Shown here: one piece after another, positions 18,478 to 26,310 of the stretch
How positions within the stretch are numbered: the first letter of the stretch is position 1
Layout of the letters: the number at the start of each line of letters is the position of its first letter
From: VRUE01 sp963824215
GTDB taxonomy: Bacteria > Actinomycetota > Thermoleophilia > Solirubrobacterales > 70-9
Reading direction: 5' to 3'
NCBI GenBank assembly: GCA_963824215.1
Contig: CAWGOE010000004.1
Coordinates: forward strand, 1,178,001 to 1,242,000
Length of the DNA stretch: 64,000 nt
Translations under genes and position numbers: made by a program
The notes under the pieces: generated by a model
Database searches by the model: none
The model's input: the letters and a program-made list of their open reading frames with translations, nothing else
Told to the model about the DNA's origin: nothing

Positions 18478-20358
18478 TCAGCCGCCGGTCCGGTGCAGTT
18501 GCTCGTGGATCTCGCGCGCCAGCTTGCCCGGCACGCCGGGCACCGCCTCCAGCTCCTCGCGGCTCGCCGCCAGGAACCGCTCGGGGGTACCGAAGTGCTG
18601 AAGGAAGGCGCGCTTGCGGGCGGGACCGACGCCCTTGAGGTCGTCAAGGATCGAGCCGGTCATCGCTCGGTCGCGGCGGCCGCGGTGATGGTCGATCGCA
18701 AAGCGGTGGGCCTCGTCGCGCACCCGCTGCAGGAGCTTCGAAGCCTCCGACTCAGCCGCCAGGTCTATCGGAGCCGGCCGGCCAGGGACGAAGACCTCCT
18801 CCTCGCGCTTGGCCAGTGAGACAACCGTGACGCCGCGCTCGACGAACGGCCCCAGCGCCACCATCGCCGCGCTGAGCTGGCCTTTACCGCCGTCGACGAC
18901 TAGCAGCGACGGCAGCGCCGCGAAGCTCTCGTCGCGTTTGCCGTCGTGCGGGGAGAGGTCGACCTGCTCCTCGTAGCGGCTGACGCGGCGGCTCAACACC
19001 TCCTGCATGGAAGCGAAGTCATCGGACCCGTTGCTGCGCTCGCCGCGAACACGGAAGCGACGGTAGTCGGCCTTCTTCGTCGCGCCCCCCTCGAAGACGA
19101 CCATCGAGGCGACGGTGTGCTCGCCGCCGATGTTGGAGATGTCGAAGCCCTCTATGCGGACCGGCAGCTCCTCCATCTGCAGCGCCTCGCGCAGGTCGGC
19201 GAGCGAGTCGACGCGGCGCTGGCGGCGGTGCTCGCGCCGCAGCCTGTCCTGGTCGAGGGCGAGCTTGGCATTGCGCTCGGCGAGCTCGCGCAGGCGGCGC
19301 TTGTCGCCGCGCTCAGCGACACGCACCTCGACCGGGGAGCCGCGCTTCTCCCCCAAGGCCTCGGCCAACAGCTCGGCCCGGTCGGAGAGGTAGGGACCGA
19401 CGACGATCGTCCGCGGCATCGCCGGCGAAGCCGAGTAGTACTGGCCGATGAACTCCTCGGCGACCTCGGCCAGGTCGCGCTCACCCTGGTTGTCCAAGTA
19501 AAAGCTCTGGCGCTCGGCGAGAATGCCGTCACGCACCTGGAAGACCTGGGCGTTGGCGTCCGCGCCTTCGCTTGCCACACCGATTAGGTCGGCGGTGCCG
19601 ACCGAGCCGCCGGCGATCCGCTGGCGCTCGAACAGCGACTGGACCGCTTTGAGGCGATCGCGGTGCACCGCGGCGCGCTCGAACTCGCGCGCCGCCGCCG
19701 CCTCTTCCATCTTCGCCTGCTCGTCCGCCTCAACCTGGCGGTAGCGGCCGGAGAGGAAATCGACGATCGCGTCGATGTTGCGCCGGTACTCCTCCTGGTC
19801 GACGTAACCAACGCAGGGGGCCCCACAGCGCTTGATGAAGTAGTCGAGGCAGGGACTGCCGGAGCGGCGTCCGGGCTCGGCGCCCTCGCAGGTGCGGAAC
19901 TGGAAGAGCTTGCCGAGCAGGTCGAGCGTCTCGCGCACCCGCTTGGCGCTGGAGAAGGGGCCGAAGTAGGCGCGGCCGGCGCGGTGCTTCTCGCGGGTGA
20001 AGTAGACGCGCGGGTGGTCCTCGTCGAGGCTGACGCAGACGTAGGGATAGGACTTGTCGTCGCGCAGGCGGATGTTGAAGCGCGGCCGGTGGCGCTTGAT
20101 GAAGCTCTGCTCGGCAAGCAGCGCCTCCGCCTCGTTGGCGGTGACGAGGACTTCAATGCGGTCGACGCGGGAGGTAAGGCGCGTCTCACCACCGGAGAAG
20201 TGCGAGGCGACCCGCTTACGGATCGAGCGGGCCTTGCCAACGTAGAGCAGCTCGCCGTCCGCCTCATAGAAGAGGTATACGCCAGGCGCGTCGGGGAGCT
20301 CGCGGCGCTGCCGCGCCAGCCGCTCCGCGCGGGAACTCTCATGGCTACTTCCACTCAC
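18478..20358 (-). CDS. uvrC: Excinuclease ABC subunit C
   Basis: A protein of 626 residues from a GTG at 20358; a longer frame would enter the divergent promoter. It makes the two incisions in nucleotide excision repair. GIY-YIG domain (APGVYLFYEADGELLYVGKA), a four-cysteine cluster (CEGAEPG...CLDYFIKRCGAPC) consistent with the Fe-S site of UvrC, a UVR helix pair around residues 195-230, the RNase H-like endonuclease domain (VVDGGKGQLSAA) and C-terminal HhH (LKGVGPARKRAFLQHFG). Confidence 0.95.
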   Translation of the reverse strand: MSGSSHESSRAERLARQRRELPDAPGVYLFYEADGELLYVGKARSIRKRVASHFSGGETRLTSRVDRIEVLVTANEAEALLAEQSFIKRHRPRFNIRLRDDKSYPYVCVSLDEDHPRVYFTREKHRAGRAYFGPFSSAKRVRETLDLLGKLFQFRTCEGAEPGRRSGSPCLDYFIKRCGAPCVGYVDQEEYRRNIDAIVDFLSGRYRQVEADEQAKMEEAAAAREFERAAVHRDRLKAVQSLFERQRIAGGSVGTADLIGVASEGADANAQVFQVRDGILAERQSFYLDNQGERDLAEVAEEFIGQYYSASPAMPRTIVVGPYLSDRAELLAEALGEKRGSPVEVRVAERGDKRRLRELAERNAKLALDQDRLRREHRRQRRVDSLADLREALQMEELPVRIEGFDISNIGGEHTVASMVVFEGGATKKADYRRFRVRGERSNGSDDFASMQEVLSRRVSRYEEQVDLSPHDGKRDESFAALPSLLVVDGGKGQLSAAMVALGPFVERGVTVVSLAKREEEVFVPGRPAPIDLAAESEASKLLQRVRDEAHRFAIDHHRGRRDRAMTGSILDDLKGVGPARKRAFLQHFGTPERFLAASREELEAVPGVPGKLAREIHEQLHRTGG

Positions 20359-20420
20359 AGGCCAAAGGGTAGGCTCCTGGCCAGTTGGCCAACCTTCCAA
20401 ACGAAGACGGAGAGAGCGAG

Positions 20421-21245
20421 ATGACCACCGAGACGATCAGCCCGCCCGAGCTGAGCACGCTGCGAATCGAGGTCGATGGCGAGATCGGCACCCTCACCCT
20501 CGATCGGCCCGACGCCTTCAACGCGATGAGCCCCGAGATGATCGGCGAGCTGGGAACCGCCTTCGCCTGGCTCGCCGACCAGGCGCCGCTGCGCGGCCTG
20601 ATCGTGACCGGCGCCGGCAAAGCCTTCTGCTCCGGTGGCGACATCAACTGGTTCAAGACCGGCGTCGAAGATGACGCGATCGACCTGCCGGCGCAGGTGC
20701 GCCGCGGCGCCGAGGCGCTGCACGTGGCGATCATCGATCTGCGCCGGATTCCCTATCCGGTGATCTGCGCGCTCAACGGGCCCGCGGCCGGCGCGGGATT
20801 CTCGTTGGCGCTGGCCTGTGACTTCCGCATCGCCTCCGACCAAACCTTCCTCGCCCCCGCCTACGGCAGGATCGGCGCTTCCCCCGACGGGGGCATGACC
20901 TACTTCCTGCCGCGCGTCGTCGGGCCGAGCCGGGCGCTGGAAATCTTGCTCGAGGACCCGAACATGAGCGCTGCCGAGGCGCTCGAGGAGGGCCTGGTCT
21001 CCGAGGTCGTGAGCGCCGACGAGCTGATGGATACCGCTCGCGCAAAGGCGGCGGAGCTCGCCAAGAGGGCGCCCCACTACGTGAAGATGGCGAAGCGGCT
21101 GTGCAGCGTCAGCATCGAGAACAGCATCAACGACCACCTGCAGCTGGAGCGGCACGGGATCGCCGACAGCATGGCGACGGAGGACCTGCGGGAGGGCGCG
21201 ATCGCCTTCTTTAGCGGCGAAACGCCCGAGTTCAAGGGCCGCTGA
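20421..21245 (+). CDS. Enoyl-CoA hydratase/isomerase family protein
   Basis: A protein of 274 residues from ATG 20421, preceded by GGAG at 8-base spacing; a TTG at 20385 is less likely. Crotonase fold with oxyanion-hole segments AFCSGGDINWF and ALNGPAAGAGFSLALACDFR. The second catalytic region reads APAYGRIGASPDGGMTYFLPR, closer to isomerase/short-chain members than to classical hydratase with two glutamates. Acts on an acyl-CoA; substrate unknown. Divergent from uvrC. Confidence 0.85.
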   Translation: MTTETISPPELSTLRIEVDGEIGTLTLDRPDAFNAMSPEMIGELGTAFAWLADQAPLRGLIVTGAGKAFCSGGDINWFKTGVEDDAIDLPAQVRRGAEALHVAIIDLRRIPYPVICALNGPAAGAGFSLALACDFRIASDQTFLAPAYGRIGASPDGGMTYFLPRVVGPSRALEILLEDPNMSAAEALEEGLVSEVVSADELMDTARAKAAELAKRAPHYVKMAKRLCSVSIENSINDHLQLERHGIADSMATEDLREGAIAFFSGETPEFKGR

Positions 21246-21319
21246 ACCGGCGGCCGTATCTGCTTGTGAACCGTCTAGAGTCTCCCTGAGTATTCCCCAC
21301 CCGGAAAGGATCGAACTCG

Positions 21320-21760
21320 ATGAAGAAGCTCGCCTCCCTCCTCGTCCTCGCCCTAGTCGCGGCCGCCCTCGTTGCCTGCGGTGACGACGACTCGACCACC
21401 ACGACGACCACGTCCGAAACCAGCTCTGGAGCAGCCGAAGGTGGCGAAAAAGCCGGCGGCGGCGAAGGTGGCGGCGCGACCCTCGAATTCGAAGCCGACC
21501 CCAACGGCGAACTCGCCTACACCAGCACCTCGGAGACCTCCGAAGCCGGCGACGTGACGATCGACTTCAAAAACCCACAGGGCCTCAGCCACGACGTCGC
21601 GATCGAAGATGAAGGTGGCGAAACGGTTGGCAAGACCGATGTGATTGGCGAAGGCGAAACCTCCACCAAAGTCAACCTGAAACCGGGCGAATACACCTTC
21701 TACTGCTCGGTCCCCGGCCACCGCGAAGCAGGCATGGAAGGCTCGCTGACGGTGAAATAG
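21320..21760 (+). CDS. Cupredoxin (plastocyanin-like) lipoprotein
   Basis: A protein of 146 residues. Lipobox VAAALVACG at the N-terminus, then a Thr/Ser/Gly linker, then a blue-copper domain. Ligands of a type 1 copper site are all visible: His in GLSHDVAIED, and Cys, His, Met in YCSVPGHREAGM. Likely an extracellular, membrane-tethered electron carrier. It is followed after six bases by the GT87-like gene, so both are probably co-transcribed. Confidence 0.87.
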   Translation: MKKLASLLVLALVAAALVACGDDDSTTTTTTSETSSGAAEGGEKAGGGEGGGATLEFEADPNGELAYTSTSETSEAGDVTIDFKNPQGLSHDVAIEDEGGETVGKTDVIGEGETSTKVNLKPGEYTFYCSVPGHREAGMEGSLTVK

Positions 21761-21766
21761 GCGACT

Positions 21767-23284
21767 CTGAACCGCCTGTTTTGGATTTGGGCCGCGGTCT
21801 GGGTCGCGACGCGTGCGCTGATCGTTGGCGAGGTCGGCTTCTGGGATGACGCCGGGGCGCGGCTGCAGGACGTCAACAACTATGAGGTCTGGTCTCACTA
21901 CCTAACGGCGAACCATGCGATTCCGGGTGGGGAATCGTGGCAGTACCCGCCGGGTGCAGCCTACCTGATGCTCTTGCCACGTCTCGGCCCTGGGACCTAT
22001 GGCGAGTCTTTCGTGGGCTTCATGCTGCTCCTCGATCTTGCCGGCGTTGCTTTGCTGGCATTGCTCGGCCGCCGGTCGGGCAACTACACGGGTGTATGGG
22101 TGTGGCTGTTGGGCATGCCCCTACTGGGCACGTTCTCGGTCTTGCGCTTCGACCTTGCCCCCGCAGTGATCGGCGTCGCGGCGCTCGTCATCATTCACCG
22201 CCGCCCCAACTGGTTTGGCGTCATGGCGGGACTGGGAGCGTCGATCAAGGTCTGGCCGATAGTGCTGCTCTTCGGCGAGTGGGACCGGCGCCGGCTCATC
22301 CACGCTGTCGCCGCGGCGCTCGGAACGATCGCGCTCGTGGTCGTGATCTCGACGCTTGCGTTCGGCGATTCCACCTCATTCTTGAGCGAACAAAGCGGGC
22401 GCGGGCTCCAGGAGGAAGCGGTGGCGACGGTGCCGTGGCACGTGCAAGCGGTGCTCACGGGAGAGGCCCCAGCCAGGGAGATCCGATCCGGAGCATGGGA
22501 GATCGCCACCCCCGCCGCGGACACGGTTGCCAGCCTGCTCACGTGGCTGACCATTGCAGCGCTTGGCGCCGCGGCAGCATGGTGGTGGTATCGCGCCAGG
22601 GCGATCCGCGCCGGCCAAGTCCATCTTGCCGATTCGGCGGTGAGCCGCGACTTCGTCTTCACCATCGTCCTGCTCCTCGTCGTCACCAGCCGGGTGCTCA
22701 GCCCGCAGTTCATGGTCTGGCTCCTCGGCCTCTCAGCAGTGGTCCTGACGGCAGGCAGTACCCGCTTGGCACGACCCGCCTGGTTGGTGCTCGGGGCCAC
22801 GGTCCTCAGCACCAGTCTCTTCAAATCGCCAGAGAACATCGTGATCCGAGACCTGGCCTTGCTAGCCGCCACCGTAGATGCGGCAATCGCCATGATCGGC
22901 ATGCTGCGAGGGCCATTGGCACGCCGCGAACGCCTTCACCCGCGTCACTACTCTCCACGGATGGAATCAGCTGAGTGGAATCACTGGTGGGAGGCAGGCG
23001 GGCGTCGCAAACTGCGAACTCTTCTTATGACGCATTGGGACCCGATCGGCGTCAACGGGATCCCCCAAGCGCGCGACGAGTACGACAGATACCTGGACCC
23101 CCTGGCAAACCTGCTTCGTGGCGGAGCCGACACCGACAAGGTCGCTGGATACCTTGCCGATGTCGAGAGAGGGCAGATGGAGCTACCGGCCAGCCGCGAT
23201 CAACTCCTCGACGTCGCCAACCAAGCGATCGACTGGTACACCGCTGAAATGCAGCGCCGGGAAGGCCGAGGCGTCAGTCGGTAG
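21767..23284 (+). CDS. GT87/DUF2029-like polytopic membrane protein with an extra C-terminal domain
   Basis: The coding frame is continuous from right after the cupredoxin stop (21760). There is no ATG, GTG or TTG before an internal ATG at 21974, yet the translated segment before it (LFWIWAAVWVATRALIV, then WQYPPGAAYLMLLP) is clearly protein, so a CTG at 21767 is proposed as start (505 residues). Residues 1-390 hold about 9-10 membrane helices and resemble GT-C enzymes of the GT87 class using polyprenyl-linked sugars. Residues 399-505 are a soluble domain with HWDPIGVNGIPQARDEYD, like stand-alone DUF1871-type proteins; an in-frame ATG (22961) opens it. Its stop overlaps the maoC remnant. Confidence 0.65.
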   Translation: MNRLFWIWAAVWVATRALIVGEVGFWDDAGARLQDVNNYEVWSHYLTANHAIPGGESWQYPPGAAYLMLLPRLGPGTYGESFVGFMLLLDLAGVALLALLGRRSGNYTGVWVWLLGMPLLGTFSVLRFDLAPAVIGVAALVIIHRRPNWFGVMAGLGASIKVWPIVLLFGEWDRRRLIHAVAAALGTIALVVVISTLAFGDSTSFLSEQSGRGLQEEAVATVPWHVQAVLTGEAPAREIRSGAWEIATPAADTVASLLTWLTIAALGAAAAWWWYRARAIRAGQVHLADSAVSRDFVFTIVLLLVVTSRVLSPQFMVWLLGLSAVVLTAGSTRLARPAWLVLGATVLSTSLFKSPENIVIRDLALLAATVDAAIAMIGMLRGPLARRERLHPRHYSPRMESAEWNHWWEAGGRRKLRTLLMTHWDPIGVNGIPQARDEYDRYLDPLANLLRGGADTDKVAGYLADVERGQMELPASRDQLLDVANQAIDWYTAEMQRREGRGVSR

Positions 23285-23465
23285 GCGCCATCACGCGGGT
23301 AACTGAGTCACCCACGAAGCACGGCTTCTCGTTGCCCTCGACCTCGAGGGTGAAGCGGGTTACTACCTCCCACCAGCCGCTGCCCTTCTCCTCGATCGAG
23401 ACGATCTCGGCGCGGCCGCGGACGCCGGCGTCGACGGGGACTGGGGCGGGGAAGCGGATCTTGTT
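23274..23465 (-). pseudogene. 3'-terminal remnant of a MaoC-type hydratase gene
   Basis: These 192 bases match 24705-24896, the 3' end of the intact maoC gene, at about 95% (roughly ten mismatches by eye, no gaps, constant offset 1431). They encode the last 64 residues (NKIRFPAPVPVDA ... VTRVMAPTD) and the stop. Upstream of 23465 similarity falls abruptly to a faint protein-level resemblance, and no plausible start exists. Either a displaced original 3' end after insertion of the Doc island, or a decayed tandem paralogue. Confidence 0.75.
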
Positions 23466-23537
23466 GTCGTTGTATGAAATGTCCGACGCGATTCCCTGCC
23501 CGGAGATAGCTGCCGCGACTGCAACAATGTCCAAGCG

Positions 23538-23691
23538 ATGAAGACCCGCGCACAATCGAGTCCCGCCAAGAAGCCAGCCCCGAAACGGGCGCTGAAATCC
23601 GGCCTGCCTGGAACCCCAGAGGAGCAGCGCCGGGAAGCTCCGCGAGGCGATGAAGAAGCACGACGAGACCCTGCGCCGCCTGGCCGAGTAG
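23538..23691 (+). pseudogene. Antitoxin-like small gene with an apparent frameshift
   Basis: ATG at 23538 opens a basic N-terminus (KTRAQSSPAKKPAPKRALK) reading to TPEEQRR. From there the adjacent frame continues sensibly as KLREAMKKHDETLRRLAE and stops at 23691, 16 bases before the Doc gene. Dropping one G of the GGG at 23632-23634 joins both parts into a 50-residue protein with a charged amphipathic helix typical of toxin-binding segments. As written the frame runs on into doc. Error or inactivation cannot be separated here. Confidence 0.5.
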
Positions 23692-23707
23692 CCACAAGCG
23701 ACGCATC

Positions 23708-24103
23708 TTGGTCTACTACCTCGAACTTGGCGACTACTGCCGAATCGCGGGCGAGGTTCTCGGTCTTGACCCCCAGCATGTAGCCGAACTGCCGAACATC
23801 GGCTTGGCTGACTCGGCCTTGGCCGTTCCACGCGCGGCATTCGGCGACCACGAGGCGTTCCCAACGCTCATCGAGAAGGCGGCAATCCTCGTCGCGCGGC
23901 TGACACGCAACCACCCATTGCCCGACGGCAACAAGCGCTGCGCCTTCCTCGCGCTGGAGCGTTTTCTGGCTGCCAACGGCCGGCCGATCCTTGACGCCCA
24001 TTCGGAAATCGACGCGCCGATGATGGAGCGCATCGCCGCTGGCGATGCCAGTAAAGATGACATCACTTCCTGGATCGAGCAGCGATCAACTCAAACCGAC
24101 TGA
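23708..24103 (+). CDS. Doc/Fic-family toxin
   Basis: A protein of 131 residues from a TTG. The Fic core HPLPDGNKRCAF (H69, N75, K76, R77) matches the Doc subfamily, which phosphorylates EF-Tu rather than AMPylating targets; the Phe of HPFxxGN is Leu here. Length fits Doc. It sits behind a small antitoxin-like gene and inside the segment bounded by the duplicated maoC end, typical of a mobile toxin-antitoxin module. Confidence 0.82.
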   Translation: MVYYLELGDYCRIAGEVLGLDPQHVAELPNIGLADSALAVPRAAFGDHEAFPTLIEKAAILVARLTRNHPLPDGNKRCAFLALERFLAANGRPILDAHSEIDAPMMERIAAGDASKDDITSWIEQRSTQTD

Positions 24104-24108
24104 ATTGC

Positions 24109-24651
24109 CTACGGGTACTCGTCGAAATCATTAATTCGGATACGAGCGAGATCTCCATCTTGAAGCCCCCGGTTACTGATACCTAGATCCCTTCGCATTG
24201 CTTTGACGAAGGCTTCATAGCGAAGAGCGTTCGGGCGAAAGGCCTCTTTCGGCCACTCTTCCTCAGCTGGCAATTGCGCAAGCCAAGTCCGGTAAGCCTT
24301 GAGGGTTGCAGGACTTGCGTACACCAACGACTTCCGCAAAAAATCGTCGACCAGTTTGACACGCTTTTTCTCGGACATTTCCTGGCCATGGAGCACTTGT
24401 GCCATCTGGTTATAAGTTGAACCGAGTTGCTCCCGACGAATAGCCTCCATTACCCGCCGCCGCTCAAAATCTCGAACAAGCACTGCTGCGCCAACGGTTG
24501 CCAAGGCGGCGAGCAAGGCCGCCCCAAAGGCGGAACCAGCTCGAATCGCGAGGACAAATAGCAGCCCTACAACCGCTATCGCCAAAACTATTATCCCAAG
24601 GCCAACAAGGGCCCAAACAACCCGTCCGATGCGGCGGAGTCCCATCATCAA
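24109..24651 (-). CDS. Hypothetical membrane protein, lower GC
   Basis: A protein of 180 residues, not recognised. Two adjacent N-terminal membrane helices (about 10-60: VGLGIIVLAIAVVGLLFVLAI and SAFGAALLAALATVGAAVLV) are followed by a charged helical cytoplasmic part beginning RDFERRRVMEAIRREQ and ending in an acidic NDFDEYP. Base composition is visibly more AT-rich than its neighbours, supporting horizontal origin together with the adjacent Doc gene. Convergent with doc, five bases apart. Confidence 0.6.
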   Translation of the reverse strand: MMMGLRRIGRVVWALVGLGIIVLAIAVVGLLFVLAIRAGSAFGAALLAALATVGAAVLVRDFERRRVMEAIRREQLGSTYNQMAQVLHGQEMSEKKRVKLVDDFLRKSLVYASPATLKAYRTWLAQLPAEEEWPKEAFRPNALRYEAFVKAMRRDLGISNRGLQDGDLARIRINDFDEYP

Positions 24652-24704
24652 TATGAGTACTCGAGCAACCGGACGGCTCGTCGCGTGTGAACGACGGAGG
24701 TTCC

Positions 24705-24896
24705 TCAGCCGGCGGGCGCCATCACGCGGGTGACTGAGTCACCCACGAAGCACGGCTTCTCGTTGCCCTCGACCTCGAGGGTGAAGCGGGTCACTACCTC
24801 CCACCAGCCGTCGCCCTTCTCGTCGATCGAGACGACCTCGGCGCGGCCGCGGACGCGGGCGTCGACGGGGACTGGGGCGGGGAAGCGGATCTTGTT
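24705..24896. repeat. Direct repeat, right copy (pairs with 23274-23465)
   Basis: The 3' end of maoC and its near-identical copy 1431 bases to the left bound a 1.24-kb segment with the Doc module and the AT-richer membrane gene. The arrangement equals attL/attR of elements that insert at a gene's 3' end and rebuild it. No integrase is visible, so the mechanism is open. Confidence 0.7.
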
Positions 24897-25178
24897 CCAG
24901 CCGTAGTTCACCCCGAGGGTGAAGCCGGTGGAGGAAAGCAGCTGTTTGCGGAAGCCGTCGACCAGGGACAGGGTGAGGTTTCCGTGGGCGATCGTGGTGC
25001 CGAAGGGGCTCTCGCTCTTCGCCCGCTCGACGTCGACGTGAATCCACTGGTCGTCGCCTGAGATCTCGGCGAAGGCGTTGATGTCGTCTTGGGTGACAGT
25101 GCGCCACTTACTCGGGCCAATCTCCTGGCCCAGCAGCGCCTGCATTCCCTCCACACCCTGTACCTCGACGGCTGCCAT
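24705..25178 (-). CDS. MaoC-family (R)-hydratase-like protein
   Basis: A protein of 157 residues with a single hot-dog domain. The hydratase motif is clear: DINAFAEISGDDQWIHVD followed by FGTTIAHGNLTLSL, which supply the Asp/His pair hydrating trans-2-enoyl-CoA. The C-terminus NKIRFPAPVPVDARV onward is duplicated at 23274-23465. Substrate likely a short or medium enoyl-CoA. A cupin gene lies 25 bases upstream on the same strand. Confidence 0.87.
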   Translation of the reverse strand: MAAVEVQGVEGMQALLGQEIGPSKWRTVTQDDINAFAEISGDDQWIHVDVERAKSESPFGTTIAHGNLTLSLVDGFRKQLLSSTGFTLGVNYGWNKIRFPAPVPVDARVRGRAEVVSIDEKGDGWWEVVTRFTLEVEGNEKPCFVGDSVTRVMAPAG

Positions 25179-25203
25179 CGGGGCGCAGTCTATGCAACCG
25201 CTG

Positions 25204-25593
25204 TCAGTTCGACCACCAGCCGGGGAAGATCTCGCCGTCGCTATCGTGGCGAGCCCCTACGGCGAGCACCTCGAGCCCATCCGAGCCGGCCTCGAAGGCG
25301 CGCGTCACCTCGGGTGAGACGCGGATCGCATCGAGTGCCTCGATCTCGATGATCTCATCGTCGAGCTTCATTCGGCCGGCTCCGCCCAGGACCACGTAGA
25401 CCTCCTCGGCGTCCTCGTGCTTGTGCCCGAACGGCGAGCGCTGATCGGGCTTCAGCCGGATGTGACTGACCCCAGTCTCCTCGGCATCGAGATCGCCCCT
25501 CGCGAATCGCGCCTCTTGGGCGTCGCTGTATCCGAACTCGGCCGCCGAGTCCTTGACGTCGAGCAGCTTCGTGTGCGTGAAGGGACTGGACAT
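25204..25593 (-). CDS. Small cupin-domain protein
   Basis: A protein of 129 residues from ATG 25593 with a good GGAGG upstream; a longer frame adds only an implausible basic leader. Cupin motif 1 is visible as GHKHEDAEEVYVVLGGAGRM (metal-binding His and Glu), with motif 2 less well kept. Function unknown: binding of a small ligand, or an isomerase or dioxygenase role, would all fit. Probably co-transcribed with maoC. Confidence 0.78.
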   Translation of the reverse strand: MSSPFTHTKLLDVKDSAAEFGYSDAQEARFARGDLDAEETGVSHIRLKPDQRSPFGHKHEDAEEVYVVLGGAGRMKLDDEIIEIEALDAIRVSPEVTRAFEAGSDGLEVLAVGARHDSDGEIFPGWWSN

Positions 25594-25652
25594 ATGTGGC
25601 CTCCGTGCTCGCCTATTGCCGTTGGCCTGCAAGCTACCCCGTCCTGGACCAG

Positions 25653-26051
25653 CTACACGGGCTGCAGCCGCAGCGGCGTATGCCTGGCGATTGCCTCGAA
25701 ATCGGAATCCGCGCAGACCAGATCGGCGCCGTTGCGGATCGCGACCACGGCGATCAAGCAGTCAGCAAGCTGGCGCGGGGTCTCCCCTCCCCGACGACAA
25801 AGCCGATAGAGCTCAGCTGCGCTCTCGTAGTCGGCCGGACCGTCGACGGGAAGAAAGGGGAGGCCGTAGAGGAAGCGCCGCAGTCGGTTCCAGTCAGCAT
25901 CGTCGCGAGCCCCAGCGAGAACCTCCATCACAACGGTGTCGGTCGTCGCGAGCGCGACCTTGTTGTCCAGGGCGGACCGCAGCCAGAGGTGAGTTGCGCT
26001 GCCGGTGGCCCGCAGGAACTCGATCCAAACAGAGCTGTCGACGAGGGTCAC
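25653..26051 (-). CDS. vapC: VapC-type PIN-domain toxin
   Basis: A protein of 132 residues. PIN fold with the acidic metal site: D5 (LVDSSVWIEF), the central Glu (VMEVLAGA), and LADCLIAVVA and LVCADSDFEAIA for the remaining Asp residues. These RNases usually cleave tRNA or rRNA. GTG start overlaps the antitoxin stop by four bases. Confidence 0.88.
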   Translation of the reverse strand: MTLVDSSVWIEFLRATGSATHLWLRSALDNKVALATTDTVVMEVLAGARDDADWNRLRRFLYGLPFLPVDGPADYESAAELYRLCRRGGETPRQLADCLIAVVAIRNGADLVCADSDFEAIARHTPLRLQPV

Positions 26052-26260
26052 AGTTCCGGTATCTCTTGCCGAGCACGCATCTCGTCCAGATCGCCATCCC
26101 AGCCATGTCCCTCCATGGCCAGCATTTCCTCGCGGCTCATCGGCTCGCCGACCAGCTTGCGCAATGCCAGGTCGACTGCCTCGCGCTTGCTGCGCAGGCG
26201 GTAGATGCGCATCGCCCGCTCCACCAAGACGTCGTCGATCTCAATATTGGTGCGAGTCAC
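26048..26260 (-). CDS. vapB: VapB-type antitoxin
   Basis: A protein of 70 residues from GTG 26260. The N-terminal RTNIEIDDVLVERAM is a ribbon-helix-helix arm typical of VapB, the middle KREAVDLALRKLV the second helix, and the C-terminal acidic tail (EGHGWDGDLDEM) the toxin-neutralising part. It overlaps vapC and has a perfect palindrome upstream for autorepression. Confidence 0.87.
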   Translation of the reverse strand: MTRTNIEIDDVLVERAMRIYRLRSKREAVDLALRKLVGEPMSREEMLAMEGHGWDGDLDEMRARQEIPEL

Positions 26261-26270
26261 TACACTAGAA

Positions 26271-26286
26271 TACACCCTAAGGTGTA
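26271..26286. promoter_or_regulatory. vapBC operator palindrome
   Basis: TACACCCTAAGGTGTA is a perfect 6+6 inverted repeat with a 4-base spacer, ending 11 bases before the vapB start. A further TACAC lies at 26261. It is the expected site for VapBC binding its own promoter. Confidence 0.6.
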
Positions 26287-26310
26287 TAGCCTCTCTTGCA
26301 AGGGCGACAG

